Source: VRUE01 sp963718755 (GTDB lineage: Bacteria > Actinomycetota > Thermoleophilia > Solirubrobacterales > 70-9). From it: a stretch of 64,000 nucleotides of DNA. Position numbers and translations under genes: made by a program. Below are positions 7,858-17,629 of this stretch, piece after piece. The notes under the pieces were generated by a model. It was not told where the DNA came from. It made no database searches and saw only the letters and a list, made by a program, of their open reading frames with translations. Numbering within the stretch: position 1 is the first letter of the stretch; every line of letters begins with the position of its first letter. Where the stretch lies: the NCBI GenBank assembly GCA_963718755.1, contig OY970376.1, positions 2,294,001-2,358,000 on the forward strand, written 5' to 3'.

Positions 7858-9243
7858 ATGCAGCCCACCGTTTCAGAGCTACCCGGCTCGCGCGTCAGCG
7901 TCGAGGTCGAGGTTCCCGCCGCCGACGTCGATCGCGCGATCAACACCGCTGCCCGCGGCCTGGCGCGGGAGATGCGCATGCCCGGCTTTCGCAAGGGCAA
8001 GGCGCCGCCGTCGCTGGTGATCCAGCGCGTCGGCTTTGCCGCCGTGCTCGACGAGGCGATCCGCGAGGCGCTGCCGGAGTGGTACGAACGGGCCCTGCTC
8101 GGCTCCGGCATCGCCCCCGTCGGTGATCCCAAAGTCGAGGTCGTCTCGACTCCTGAGGCCGAGGGCGAGCCGCTTGCCTTCAAGTTCGAGATCGGCGTCC
8201 GTCCCAAGGCCGAGCTCGGCGAGTACAAAGGGCTCGAGGTCGGCAAGGCCGAGCCCGAACCGCCGGCCGAGATGGTCGACCGCGAGATCGAGCGGATCCG
8301 CGAAAGCTTCGCCAAGCTGGAGCCGGTCGAGCGTGTCGCCGCCGACGGTGACGTGCTGTTGGTCGACTTCGAGGGGCTGCTCGACGGCAAGGCGTTCGAG
8401 GGCGGCAAGGCGAACGACTACCTGCTCGAGCTCGGCGGCGGCCAGCTGATCGAGGGCTTCGAGGAGCAGCTCGCCGGCGCTGGCGGCGGCGAGACGCGCA
8501 AGGTCGAGGTCACCTTCCCCGACGACTACCAGGCCGAGCAGCTGGCGGGCGAAGACGCTGTCTTCAAGGTCGAGGTGAAGGAGGTGCGGGAGAAGGTGCT
8601 GCCCGAGCTCGACGACGACTTCGCCTCCGAGGCCTCCGAGTTCGACACCCTGGAGGAGCTACAAACCGATATCGGCAAGCGCTTGGCCGAGGCCGTCGGC
8701 GAGCGGGCCGAGCAGGACTTCCGCGTCGCCGCGGTCGATGCGGCGGCGGCAGAGGCGAAGCTGGCGCTGCCCGACGAGCTCGCCGGCGCTCGTGCGGCCG
8801 AGCGCTGGGAGCGGGTCGAACGCCAGCTCGCGGGGCGCGGCATGACCCCGGACGCCTTCCTCCAGATGCAGGGCAAAACGCGTGAGCAGGTGATCGAGGA
8901 GTCGCGGCCCGAGGCGGAAGCCGAGCTGAAGCGCGAGGCGGTGCTGGCGGCAATCGCCGACGCCGAGGGAATCGAGGTCTCGGAGGAGGAGATGGTCGAG
9001 GCGCTCGCCCACAGCGCCGAGCACGAGCGGACCACCCCAGAGAAGCTGCTGGAGCGCCTGCGCGAGAGCGGCCGCGACGCGATGATCCGCGACGACATCC
9101 GCTTCCGCAAGGCGATCGACCTGGTCGCCGAGTCGGCCAAGCCGATCCCGCTCGAGCAGGCCGAGGCGCGAGAGCAGATCTGGACCCCGGAGAAAGAGCG
9201 CAAAGAGAAAGGCGAGCTCTGGACCCCGGGGGACGACTCCTAA
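7858..9243 (+). CDS. tig: Trigger factor, ribosome-associated chaperone / peptidyl-prolyl isomerase
   Basis: 461 aa. N-terminal ribosome-docking domain carries the signature GFRKGKAPP (about residues 42-50). The FKBP-type isomerase domain spans roughly residues 160-245 (DGDVLLVDFEGLLDGK, LGGGQLIEGFEEQLAG). The remaining residues form the helical chaperone cradle. The ATG at 7858 opens with the typical family sequence; earlier in-frame starts would add unrelated residues. The C-terminus is odd: it ends with two spaced copies of an (I/L)WTP motif in a charged tail. It is followed after 31 bp by clpP, with clpX further on, the usual folding/proteolysis cluster. Confidence 0.96.
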   Translation: MQPTVSELPGSRVSVEVEVPAADVDRAINTAARGLAREMRMPGFRKGKAPPSLVIQRVGFAAVLDEAIREALPEWYERALLGSGIAPVGDPKVEVVSTPEAEGEPLAFKFEIGVRPKAELGEYKGLEVGKAEPEPPAEMVDREIERIRESFAKLEPVERVAADGDVLLVDFEGLLDGKAFEGGKANDYLLELGGGQLIEGFEEQLAGAGGGETRKVEVTFPDDYQAEQLAGEDAVFKVEVKEVREKVLPELDDDFASEASEFDTLEELQTDIGKRLAEAVGERAEQDFRVAAVDAAAAEAKLALPDELAGARAAERWERVERQLAGRGMTPDAFLQMQGKTREQVIEESRPEAEAELKREAVLAAIADAEGIEVSEEEMVEALAHSAEHERTTPEKLLERLRESGRDAMIRDDIRFRKAIDLVAESAKPIPLEQAEAREQIWTPEKERKEKGELWTPGDDS

Positions 9244-9274
9244 TCCGCCAGGCCCCTTCTATAGAGTGCCGGCC

Positions 9275-9859
9275 ATGAGCCCTCTGATTCCGATGGTGGT
9301 CGAGCAGACCTCGCGCGGCGAGCGTTCCTTCGACATCTACTCGCGCCTGCTGAACGAGCGCATCATCTTCCTCGGCACGCAGGTGAACCAGGAAATCGCC
9401 AACCTGATCGTCGCCCAGCTGCTGCACCTCGAGTCCGAGGATCCGGACAAGGACATCAGCATCTACATCAACTCGCCTGGCGGCGACGTCTACGCGGGAA
9501 TGGCGATCTACGACACGATGCAGTTCATCAAGCCCGACGTGCAGACGATCTGCGTCGGCATCGCGATGAGCATGGGCGCGCTTCTGCTGGCGGGAGGGGC
9601 CGCGGGCAAACGGATGTCGCTGCCCAACTCGAAGATCCTCATCCACCAGGTCTCCGCCGGCTTCCAGGGTCAGGCGACCGACATCGAGATCCACGCCAAA
9701 GAGATCATCGACGTCCGCCGCCGTCTCGACGAGATCATCGCCCACCACACCGGTCAGCCCTTCGAGAAGGTGACCAACGACACCGATCGCGACTACTTCA
9801 TGAGCGCGGCGGAGGCGAAGGAGTACAACATCGTCGACCGCGTCATCGAGCACCACTGA
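9275..9859 (+). CDS. clpP: ATP-dependent Clp protease proteolytic subunit
   Basis: 194 aa serine peptidase that assembles into the tetradecameric chamber fed by ClpX or ClpC. The catalytic triad is visible: Ser in GIAMSMGALLLAGG, His in SKILIHQ, Asp in NDTDRDYFM. The N-terminal processing region (MSPLIPMVVEQTSRGERSFD) is typical. The ATG at 9275 is preferred to a GTG three codons upstream. The stop overlaps the probable CTG start of the next gene. Only one clpP is seen here, although actinobacteria often have two paralogues. Confidence 0.96.
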   Translation: MSPLIPMVVEQTSRGERSFDIYSRLLNERIIFLGTQVNQEIANLIVAQLLHLESEDPDKDISIYINSPGGDVYAGMAIYDTMQFIKPDVQTICVGIAMSMGALLLAGGAAGKRMSLPNSKILIHQVSAGFQGQATDIEIHAKEIIDVRRRLDEIIAHHTGQPFEKVTNDTDRDYFMSAAEAKEYNIVDRVIEHH

Positions 9860-10359
9860 AGCTCCGGCTTCTCCTCGTACTCCTCGCGTCTGCCATTCTC
9901 GTCCCGCCACCTCCCGCCGGTGCCGCTCGCGACGGCGCAACCGAGTTCAGCGCCCACGTCTTCCCGGTCGACGGGCCGCACTGGGCGCGTGGCTACGTCG
10001 GCGAGTTCGGCGTGGCGCGGAGCGGTGGGCGTACCCACGAGGGTTTCGACATCGTCGCCGCCTGCCGCACTCCGCTCGTTGCGGTGGCGACCGGTCGCGT
10101 GCTGCAGGCCGGCTACGACCCGGTCCTCTACGGCAACTACCTGCTGATTCGCGGCATGGGTGAGCGGCGCAGCTACTTTTACTCCCACCTGGCCCGCCCG
10201 GCGGCAGGCAACCATGGCGAGCGCGTCTGGGCCGGACAGCGGGTCGGCGCCGTGGGTAAGACCGGCAACGCCCGCACTGTCGGCTGCCACCTGCACTTCG
10301 AGATCCACGTCGGCGGCCGGCCGATCGACCCCGAGCCCAGCCTGAACCGCTGGGACTAG
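9856..10359 (+). CDS. Secreted M23-family metallopeptidase (LytM domain), non-canonical start
   Basis: About 167 aa. M23 zinc endopeptidase domain with ligands in RTHEGFDI (H..D) and CHLHFEIHVGG (HxH), and the core GRVLQAGYDPVLYGNYLLI; such enzymes cut cell-wall peptide cross-links. The only standard start (GTG 10012) would begin inside the domain and remove the signal peptide. Upstream, the same frame encodes a textbook export signal (KLRLLLVLLASAILVPPPPAGAA) that begins exactly at a CTG (9856) overlapping the clpP stop as CTGA. I therefore propose a CTG start. There are no transmembrane segments beyond the signal. Convergent with the GNAT gene (4 bp overlap). Confidence 0.75.
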   Translation: MKLRLLLVLLASAILVPPPPAGAARDGATEFSAHVFPVDGPHWARGYVGEFGVARSGGRTHEGFDIVAACRTPLVAVATGRVLQAGYDPVLYGNYLLIRGMGERRSYFYSHLARPAAGNHGERVWAGQRVGAVGKTGNARTVGCHLHFEIHVGGRPIDPEPSLNRWD

Positions 10360-10811
10360 AGCCGCAGCTCGTACTCGACCCACTCGCTGCGCTCGGCGCC
10401 GGTGGAGTCGTAGAGACGCTGCGCGTCCAGGTTGTCCGGGGCCGTCGCCCACTCGAGGTGATGGGCGCCACGCTCGCGGGCAACCCCTGCGCTGGCCTCG
10501 ATCAGGGCTCGGCCAATCCCCTCACCGCGCTGGTCCTCGGCGACGAAGAGGTCGTTCATCAGCACCGTCTCCGCCGGGAGGAGCGAGGTGAAGTGCCAGT
10601 AGAGACAGGCGTAGCCGGCCAGCTCCTCGTCGCGCCAGGCGCCGAGCAACATGCCGTCTTCGCTTGGCGGGATGAAGCGCGAGAAGAAGGCGCGGTTGCG
10701 CTCGTCGTCGACCGTCTCGACCTCGTAGAAACGCTGGTAGGCCGCGATCAGCGGCAGCAGCAGGTCCATCTGCCGCAGGGAGATCGGCTCGATCTGGACC
10801 CCGGTCGCCAT
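10356..10811 (-). CDS. GNAT-family N-acetyltransferase
   Basis: 151 aa. The acetyl-CoA pyrophosphate-binding motif A is clear: VLMNDLFVAEDQRGEGIGRALIEAS, where QRGEGIGRAL is the Q/RxxGxG/A signature. The C-terminal LDAQRLYDSTGAERSEW matches the typical RLY..TGA element. The N-terminus (ISLRQMDLLLPLIAAYQRFYE) is also family-like. Start ATG 10811 is chosen as the last good start before the domain; the frame continues upstream without homology. Substrate is unknown. It is convergent with the M23 gene and divergent from clpX, and is probably a single-gene unit. Confidence 0.85.
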   Translation of the reverse strand: MATGVQIEPISLRQMDLLLPLIAAYQRFYEVETVDDERNRAFFSRFIPPSEDGMLLGAWRDEELAGYACLYWHFTSLLPAETVLMNDLFVAEDQRGEGIGRALIEASAGVARERGAHHLEWATAPDNLDAQRLYDSTGAERSEWVEYELRL

Positions 10812-10926
10812 CAGCGCCACCGTAGCGCGCCGGCCGCAAGGCTTTGCCCGCGAGAAGGGACCGCCGCCGCCGCCCCGTAAACGACGGCAGCGATTCAGGG
10901 CCGGGTTGCCTCCCCCTCTAAGCTTG

Positions 10927-10967
10927 GGACGCGACGCCGGTAGGCAACTACCGTCCCGCAAGGAGGG
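10927..10967 (+). promoter_or_regulatory. Hairpin plus strong Shine-Dalgarno upstream of clpX
   Basis: CGGTAG (10938-10943) pairs with CTACCG (10948-10953) across a GCAA tetraloop of GNRA type, with an outer GGGAC/GTCCC pairing. It lies immediately before AAGGAGGG (10960-10967), which sets the TTG start at 10978. A stable leader hairpin abutting the ribosome-binding site could modulate clpX translation; this is inference only. Confidence 0.4.
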
Positions 10968-10977
10968 ATTTTCCGCT

Positions 10978-12273
<1,296 letters not shown>

Positions 12274-12278
12274 GGCGT

Positions 12279-12303
12279 GGGAGGGACACCCCGGCCCTCT
12301 CCC
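12279..12303. repeat. Solo arm of dispersed palindromic element
   Basis: GGGAGGGACACCCCGG (12279-12294) followed by CCCTCTCCC matches the right-hand arm of the 52178-52307 element (GGAGGGACACCCCACG then CCCTCTCAC). The left arm and core are absent, so this looks like a remnant or half-element. It starts 5 nt after the clpX stop codon, the same placement as the complete intergenic copies. Confidence 0.5.
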
Positions 12304-12331
12304 GGTCGCGGTAGCTATCTAGACTCGCGGC

Positions 12332-14962
12332 GTGGATCCTGCGAAGCGGAAAAAGCTGGAAGAAACCACGCGCTACGAGTCAGCGGAGGTCGAGGGGCGG
12401 ATCTTCAACGAGTGGATGGAAGCTGGTTATTTCCATCCCAAAGCGGAGGGGTCTCCGGAGGAGAACTACTCGGTTGCCATCCCGCCGCCCAATGTGACCG
12501 GGGCGCTGCATATGGGGCATGCGCTCAATGGGTCGATGCAGGATGCGCTCGTTCGGATGAACCGGATGCGGGGGCGCAATGCGCTCTGGACGCTGGGGAC
12601 CGACCACGCTGGGATCGCGACCCAGGCCGTGGTCGAGAAAGAGCTGAAGGCCGAAGGCAGGACGCGCCAGGAGCTGGGCCGCGAGGCCTTTGTCGAGCGC
12701 GTCTGGGCCTGGAAAGAGGAGTACGGCTCGCGCATCGTCGAGCAGTACAAGCGGCTCGGCGCTTCGCTCGACTACGAGAACGAGCGCTTCACCCTCGACG
12801 AGGGCTACGTCAAGGCGGTCTACCGCGTCTTCAAGCAGCTCTATGACAAGGGCTACATCTACCGCGACAACTACATGGTCAACTGGGACCCGGGCTCGCA
12901 CTCGGCGATCTCCGACCTCGAGGTCGAAAACCGCGAGGTCGAGGACACGCTCTACTCGATCGATTACCCGGTCGAGGGCTCCGACCGCGTCCTCACCGTC
13001 GCAACGGTGAGGCCGGAAACGATGCTCGCCGACACCGCCGTCGCGGTCAACCCGAACGACGAGCGCCACGCCGACCTGGTCGGCGAGCACTGCATCCTGC
13101 CGCTGGTCGGGCGGCGACTGCCGATCATCGCCGACGAGCACGTCGACCCCGAGTTCGGCACCGGCGCGCTCAAGGTCACCCCCGGCCACGACATCAACGA
13201 CTTCGATATCGGCCGCCGCCACGGCCTCGAGGAGATCGGCGTGATCGGCCCCGACGGGCGGATGAATGAGGAGGCCGGCGAGCGCTTCGCCGGCATGACC
13301 GCCGCTGAGGCGGGCGAGGCGGTCGTCGCGGCGCTGCGCGAGGAGGGCCGGCTCCGCGACGAGGAGCCCTACGTCCACTCGGTTCCCTTCTCGGAGCGCT
13401 CCGGAGCGCGGATCGAGCCGCTGATCTCGCTGCAGTGGTTCTGCCGCATGGACGAGCTCGCCGCGCCCGCGATCGAGGTGGTCGAACGCGACGAGGTGCG
13501 GATAACGCCGCCGCAGTGGAAACGCGTCTACCTCGACTGGATGCGGGAGATCAGGCCCTGGTGCATCTCGCGCCAGCTCTGGTGGGGGCACCGGATTCCG
13601 GTCTGGTACTGCGATTCCTGCGAGGAGACGATCGTGGCTGAGGAGGCGCCTGAGCGCTGCGGAGCCTGCGGCGGCCCCTTGCGCCAGGAGGAGGACGTGC
13701 TCGACACCTGGTTCAGCTCGGCGCTCTGGCCCTTCGCCACCCTCGGCTGGCCCGAGGACACGCCCGAGCTGCGTGCCTTCTACCCGACCAGCTTCCTCAC
13801 CACGGCGCGCGAGATCCTCTTCCTCTGGGTGGCGCGGATGATCATGACTGGGATCGAGTTCGCCGGCGACGTGCCCTTCCGCGACGTCTACGTGCACTCG
13901 GTGATCCAGGCCCGCGACGGGCGACGGATGTCGAAGAGCCTCGGCACCGGCATCGATCCGTTGGAGGAAATCGACGAGCACGGGGCCGACGCGCTGCGCT
14001 TCGGCCTCTTGGCGATGTCCTCGACCCAGGACGTGCGCTTCTCCGACGCCAAGGTCCAGCAGGGCGCCGACCTCGCCAACAAGCTCTGGAACGCGAGCCG
14101 CCTGATCCTGCTGGGCGTCGCCGAGGTCGAGGCGGCGCCGCGGCCGGTGAGCGTCGAGGACAGGTGGCTGCTCTCGCGCCTGGAGGCGACGATCGCCTCG
14201 GTCACGGCGAAGCTCGAGGAATACGACTTTGCCCATGCCGCGGCGGAGGCCTACGCCTTCTTCTGGTCGGAGCTCTGCGATTGGTACCTGGAGATAGTCA
14301 AGCCGCGCCTGTACGAGGGAGAGGAGGAGGTCTCGGCGACCCTGCTCTGGACGCTGGAGCGCATCCTGGCCCTGCTGCACCCGATCATGCCCTTCGTCAG
14401 CGAGGAGATCTGGTCCTACCACCCTTCGCGGCAGGGGCATCTGACCGTCCATCCGTTCCCCGAGGCGCAAGAGTCGCTGCGCGATTCAGAGGCCGAGGCC
14501 GAGGTCCGCGCCGGGATCGAGCTGACCCGCAGGCTGCGCGCCTGGCGCGACCTGGTCGAGGCTCCCGCGGCCACGGTCCTGCCCGCCCGTGCCGAGGGGG
14601 CTGCTCCACAGGAGTTCGTCGGCCGCCTCGCCCGCTTTGAGTTCATAGACCAAGGTGGTCGGCTTCGCTCCGGTCACGAGGAGTCAGATATGGACGCTCC
14701 CTCCGCTCCGCCTCCCAAGGACGGGGGGGACCCGGTCGCCGCCGTTGGCCCGGTGAAGATCCTCGCCTCTGCCGAGATCGATGCCGAGGCGATCGCAGCC
14801 CGGCTGGAGGCACGCCGCGAGGAGCTTCGCTCCGAGGTTGCGCGGGCGGAGGGCAAACTCGGCAACGAGAAGTTCGTCGCGCGGGCGCCGGCAGAGGTGG
14901 TCGAGGAGGAGCGAGAGAAGCTCGAGCGCTACCGCGCCGAGCTGGGGGAGCTCTCCGAATAG
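12332..14962 (+). CDS. valS: Valyl-tRNA synthetase
   Basis: 876 aa class Ia synthetase charging tRNA-Val. HIGH-type motif in PPNVTGALHMGHALNG; editing (CP1) domain with TVRPETMLADTAVAV and GTGALKVTPGHD; KMSKS motif in RRMSKSLGTGIDP; anticodon-binding domain and a C-terminal coiled-coil arm ending KLERYRAELGELSE. Start GTG 12332 directly precedes the conserved N-terminus. Near the C-terminus (about residues 770-800) is a low-complexity stretch rich in Pro, Ser and Asp not expected in ValS, possibly a small in-frame insertion. The stop overlaps the upstream extension of folC. Confidence 0.97.
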   Translation: MDPAKRKKLEETTRYESAEVEGRIFNEWMEAGYFHPKAEGSPEENYSVAIPPPNVTGALHMGHALNGSMQDALVRMNRMRGRNALWTLGTDHAGIATQAVVEKELKAEGRTRQELGREAFVERVWAWKEEYGSRIVEQYKRLGASLDYENERFTLDEGYVKAVYRVFKQLYDKGYIYRDNYMVNWDPGSHSAISDLEVENREVEDTLYSIDYPVEGSDRVLTVATVRPETMLADTAVAVNPNDERHADLVGEHCILPLVGRRLPIIADEHVDPEFGTGALKVTPGHDINDFDIGRRHGLEEIGVIGPDGRMNEEAGERFAGMTAAEAGEAVVAALREEGRLRDEEPYVHSVPFSERSGARIEPLISLQWFCRMDELAAPAIEVVERDEVRITPPQWKRVYLDWMREIRPWCISRQLWWGHRIPVWYCDSCEETIVAEEAPERCGACGGPLRQEEDVLDTWFSSALWPFATLGWPEDTPELRAFYPTSFLTTAREILFLWVARMIMTGIEFAGDVPFRDVYVHSVIQARDGRRMSKSLGTGIDPLEEIDEHGADALRFGLLAMSSTQDVRFSDAKVQQGADLANKLWNASRLILLGVAEVEAAPRPVSVEDRWLLSRLEATIASVTAKLEEYDFAHAAAEAYAFFWSELCDWYLEIVKPRLYEGEEEVSATLLWTLERILALLHPIMPFVSEEIWSYHPSRQGHLTVHPFPEAQESLRDSEAEAEVRAGIELTRRLRAWRDLVEAPAATVLPARAEGAAPQEFVGRLARFEFIDQGGRLRSGHEESDMDAPSAPPPKDGGDPVAAVGPVKILASAEIDAEAIAARLEARREELRSEVARAEGKLGNEKFVARAPAEVVEEEREKLERYRAELGELSE

Positions 14963-15030
14963 ACCCGCGCGACCCCGAGGCCTACCTCGACTCGCTCGAG
15001 CCGATCGGCTGGAAGCTGGGGCTGGAGCGG

Positions 15031-16233
15031 ATGCACAAGCTGAGCACCCTGCTCGGCATGCCCCAGCACCGTTTTGCCTCGATCCACGTCGTCGGCACCA
15101 ACGGCAAGTCCTCGGTGACGCGGATGACCGCGGCGCTGCTGGAAGCGCACGGCGTCAGCACCGGCGCCTGCGTCTCGCCGCACGCGGCGCGGTGGTCCGA
15201 ACGCGTGCTGGTGCGCGGTGAGGAGATAGACGCGGCGACCTTCGCCGCCGCGGTGGAGCGCGCGGCGATCGCGGCGGACACGGTTAACCGCAGCCTTGAG
15301 GCTGGCGAGGCCGTGACCCAGTTCGAGCTGGCCACCGCTGCGGCTTTCGTCGCTCTGGCCGGCGCCCGCGTCGAGGTCGCAGTGGTCGAGGCCGGGCTGG
15401 GGGGGAGGCTGGACGCAACCAACACGATCCCCTCCAAGGTGACCGTGCTGACGTCGGTCGGCCTCGACCACACCGAGTGGTTGGGCGAGACCGAGGAGGC
15501 GATTGCAGCCGAGAAGCTGGCGGTGCTGCGCGACCACTCGACTCTGGTCCTGGGAAGGGTCAGTCCTACTGTCGCGACCCTTGCCGAGCGCAGCGCCGCG
15601 GAGCGGGGCGCCAAGTTGGTCGTCGCGCCGGATGACCCGGGTGCGGACATCCAGTTACGCGCGCCGGGCGCTTTCCAGCGCCGCAACTTCGCCCTCGCAT
15701 GTGCTGCGGCGGAAGCCTTCCGCGGCGAGCTGGACTCGGAGCGGATCTCGCGGGTTGCGACGGGCATCGAGATCCCAGGCCGCCTGGAGCGGGTGGCGGA
15801 GGACCCACCGGCCTTCCTCGACGCCGCCCACAATCCCGAGGGCGCCCGGGCGCTGGCCGAGGCATTGCCCGACGCAGCCGAGGGGCGACCCGTCATCGCC
15901 GTCCTGGCGATCCTCGCCGACAAGGATGCGGCGGCGATGATCGAGGCCCTGGCGCCATCGGTAACGCGAGCCGTCTGCGCCGTCCTCCCCGTCGATGGGC
16001 CTGAAAGCGAACACATAGGACGCTTTGCGGCCCGTCGGCGGAGTTTTCCGGCGGACGAGGTTGCCCGAAGATGTTCGGAAGTGGGGCTGGCGGCGGAGGC
16101 GGTGCCCGATCTTGGGGCGGCGGTCCGGCGCGGCCGCAGGTTGGCCCGGGAGATCGGTGGGATCCTCCTTGTCAGCGGTTCCCACTACGCCCTCGCTCCC
16201 GCCCGGGCGGCGCTTGAACTGTGCGAGGATTGA
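15031..16233 (+). CDS. folC: Folylpolyglutamate / dihydrofolate synthase (Mur ligase family)
   Basis: At least 400 aa. Adds glutamate to folates. P-loop VVGTNGKSSVTRM, then VSPHAARWSERVLVRGEEI, VVEAGLGGRLDATN and DHTEWLG, and the C-terminal FLDAAHNPEGARALAEA. The ATG at 15031 is the first standard start, but the frame is open upstream and encodes DPRDPEAYLDSLEPIGWKLG, the helix that normally precedes this point in FolC. That extension reaches back exactly to an ATA (14959) overlapping the valS stop as ATAG, with GGGGGAG eight bases upstream. The true start is probably 14959 rather than 15031. Confidence 0.93.
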   Translation: MHKLSTLLGMPQHRFASIHVVGTNGKSSVTRMTAALLEAHGVSTGACVSPHAARWSERVLVRGEEIDAATFAAAVERAAIAADTVNRSLEAGEAVTQFELATAAAFVALAGARVEVAVVEAGLGGRLDATNTIPSKVTVLTSVGLDHTEWLGETEEAIAAEKLAVLRDHSTLVLGRVSPTVATLAERSAAERGAKLVVAPDDPGADIQLRAPGAFQRRNFALACAAAEAFRGELDSERISRVATGIEIPGRLERVAEDPPAFLDAAHNPEGARALAEALPDAAEGRPVIAVLAILADKDAAAMIEALAPSVTRAVCAVLPVDGPESEHIGRFAARRRSFPADEVARRCSEVGLAAEAVPDLGAAVRRGRRLAREIGGILLVSGSHYALAPARAALELCED

Positions 16234-16240
16234 GCTGAAA

Positions 16241-16363
16241 ATGAGCTCGAAAAGCGCCGGCTCCGAACTGCTCTCGATGATGGCCCTGGTGGCCGCGGTC
16301 GTCGCCGCGGTGATCCTGATCTTCTTCGGCCTCGGCTACCTCTTTGGCAACCTTTTCCTTTAG
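16241..16363 (+). CDS. Small single-pass membrane protein
   Basis: 40 aa. A short polar N-terminus (MSSKSAGSELLS) is followed by one continuous hydrophobic helix (about residues 13-36). A GAGGAT tract precedes the ATG by about 10 nt and the gene starts 7 bp after folC, so co-translation with it is likely. Codon use is typical of the neighbours. I do not recognise a family. Confidence 0.6.
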   Translation: MSSKSAGSELLSMMALVAAVVAAVILIFFGLGYLFGNLFL

Positions 16364-16445
16364 CGCCAGCGGGCTGACAGGGTTCGCGAGGCAGGCGGCG
16401 AAGTAGACTCACCGCGCTCCCCGCACGAGCGGCGTGCGCTCAGCC

Positions 16446-17123
16446 ATGGTTACCGCGATCTTCGGCATCAACAACGACGGCCTCAGCCTGGTCGTCAACC
16501 TGCTCATCTTGATGCTGGTCGTCGTCTGGCTGGCGTTGATCGTCTACACCTACCTCGATGCCAGGCGCCGCATCTCCGATCCCTTCCTGGTCGGCTGCGC
16601 GACCCTAGCCTCCTTCATCCCCTACATCGGCACCGCCGTTTACGCGATCGTGCGCCCGCCCGAGTTCCTCGAGGACGCCCACGAACGCGAGCTGGAGATC
16701 AAGGCCGCGGAGCTGCGCGTGCGCGAGCTGACCGAGCACTCCTGTCCCGGCTGCGGCTTCCCGGTGGAGAACGACTTCCTGCGTTGCCCCGAGTGCCAGC
16801 GCCGTCTCAAGCACCCCTGTCCGAGCTGCCGCAAGCCGGTCGCCCCCGGCTGGGCGCTCTGCCCCTACTGCGAGGAGCCGTTGCAAGGGGCGGAGCGGCC
16901 GCGCCGTAAACGTCCCGAAGGTCGCCAGCCCAGCCGCGAAGATCGCCAGGCTCCCCGCGAGGAGCGCAAAGCCGCCAAACCGAAAGCCGAACGCGCCAAG
17001 CCCGCCGAGCCCGCGGCGCGAAAAGAGCCCCCGCGCGAGCAGTCGTCAAAAGAGCCGTCCAAGCCAAAACGACAACAAAGGAGCCCCAGCCGTGAGCCGG
17101 ACCCTGATCCTCGTCAAGCCTGA
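16446..17123 (+). CDS. Membrane-anchored double zinc-ribbon protein
   Basis: 225 aa. Residues ~1-75 hold two hydrophobic segments (VVNLLILMLVVVWLALIVY; FIPYIGTAVYAIV). Residues ~95-150 hold two zinc ribbons of the DZANK type: CPGCGFPVENDFLRCPEC and CPSCRKPVAPGWALCPYC. The C-terminal third is a highly charged Lys/Arg/Pro/Glu tail of low complexity that could bind nucleic acid or protein. ATG 16446 is favoured; a GTG at 16434 is possible. The gene overlaps ndk by 32 bp. Function unknown. Confidence 0.7.
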   Translation: MVTAIFGINNDGLSLVVNLLILMLVVVWLALIVYTYLDARRRISDPFLVGCATLASFIPYIGTAVYAIVRPPEFLEDAHERELEIKAAELRVRELTEHSCPGCGFPVENDFLRCPECQRRLKHPCPSCRKPVAPGWALCPYCEEPLQGAERPRRKRPEGRQPSREDRQAPREERKAAKPKAERAKPAEPAARKEPPREQSSKEPSKPKRQQRSPSREPDPDPRQA

Positions 17124-17499
17124 TGCCTTCGAACGCGCCCTGAGCGGCGAGGTGATCGCACGGTTCGAGCGCAAGGGCCTGCGGATCGCGGCGCTGAAGA
17201 CGATGGTGGCAAGCGAGGCGATTGCCAACGAGCACTACGCCGAGCACGCCGAGAAGCCCTTCTTCGGCGAGCTGGTCGAGTTCATCACCGGCGGCACCCT
17301 GGTGGCGATGGTGTTGGAGGGAAGCGAAGCCGTTGTCGCCGCCCGCCAGCTGATCGGCGCGACCAACCCGGTCGAGGCGGCACCCGGCTCGATCCGCGGC
17401 GACTACGCGCTCGAGGTCACCTTCAACATGGTCCACGGCTCCGACTCCGACGAGTCGGCGGAGAGGGAGATCGGCATCTGGTTCCCTGAGCTTGGGTAG
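17092..17499 (+). CDS. ndk: Nucleoside diphosphate kinase
   Basis: 135 aa, the normal length. Balances NTP pools by phosphate transfer through a phosphohistidine. Opening SRTLILVKPDAFERAL and the active-site NMVHGSDS (His in the NxxHGSD signature) are intact, as is the AERE-IG..WFPE ending. GTG start overlaps the zinc-ribbon gene. A palindromic element follows 11 nt after the stop. Confidence 0.97.
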   Translation: MSRTLILVKPDAFERALSGEVIARFERKGLRIAALKTMVASEAIANEHYAEHAEKPFFGELVEFITGGTLVAMVLEGSEAVVAARQLIGATNPVEAAPGSIRGDYALEVTFNMVHGSDSDESAEREIGIWFPELG

Positions 17500-17510
17500 C
17501 AGCCGGCCGC

Positions 17511-17605
17511 GGGCAGGGGGTTCCGCTTAACTTTTTCCGAAGACAGCTTGCGGCTGTCCACGAACCCCGCCGCGGAAAAAGTACAAGACGCTCCACCCCC
17601 TACCC
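17511..17605. repeat. Palindromic element, second type (after ndk)
   Basis: Outer arms GGGCAGGGGGT (17511-17521) and ACCCCCTACCC (17595-17605) pair with one mismatch. Inner arms ACTTTTTCCG (17530-17539) and CGGAAAAAGT (17573-17582) are perfectly complementary. The core shares GCTTGC, CCACG and a terminal TACAAG with the element at 53219. It lies between ndk and maf and may act as a terminator. Confidence 0.6.
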
Positions 17606-17629
17606 ACGTCCAGCTAAGAGTCCAGACGC

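Noticed and set aside
12380..14470. Long open frame on the minus strand within valS
   Set aside because: Antisense to a fully conserved valyl-tRNA synthetase; no recognisable domain and a typical GC-shadow composition.
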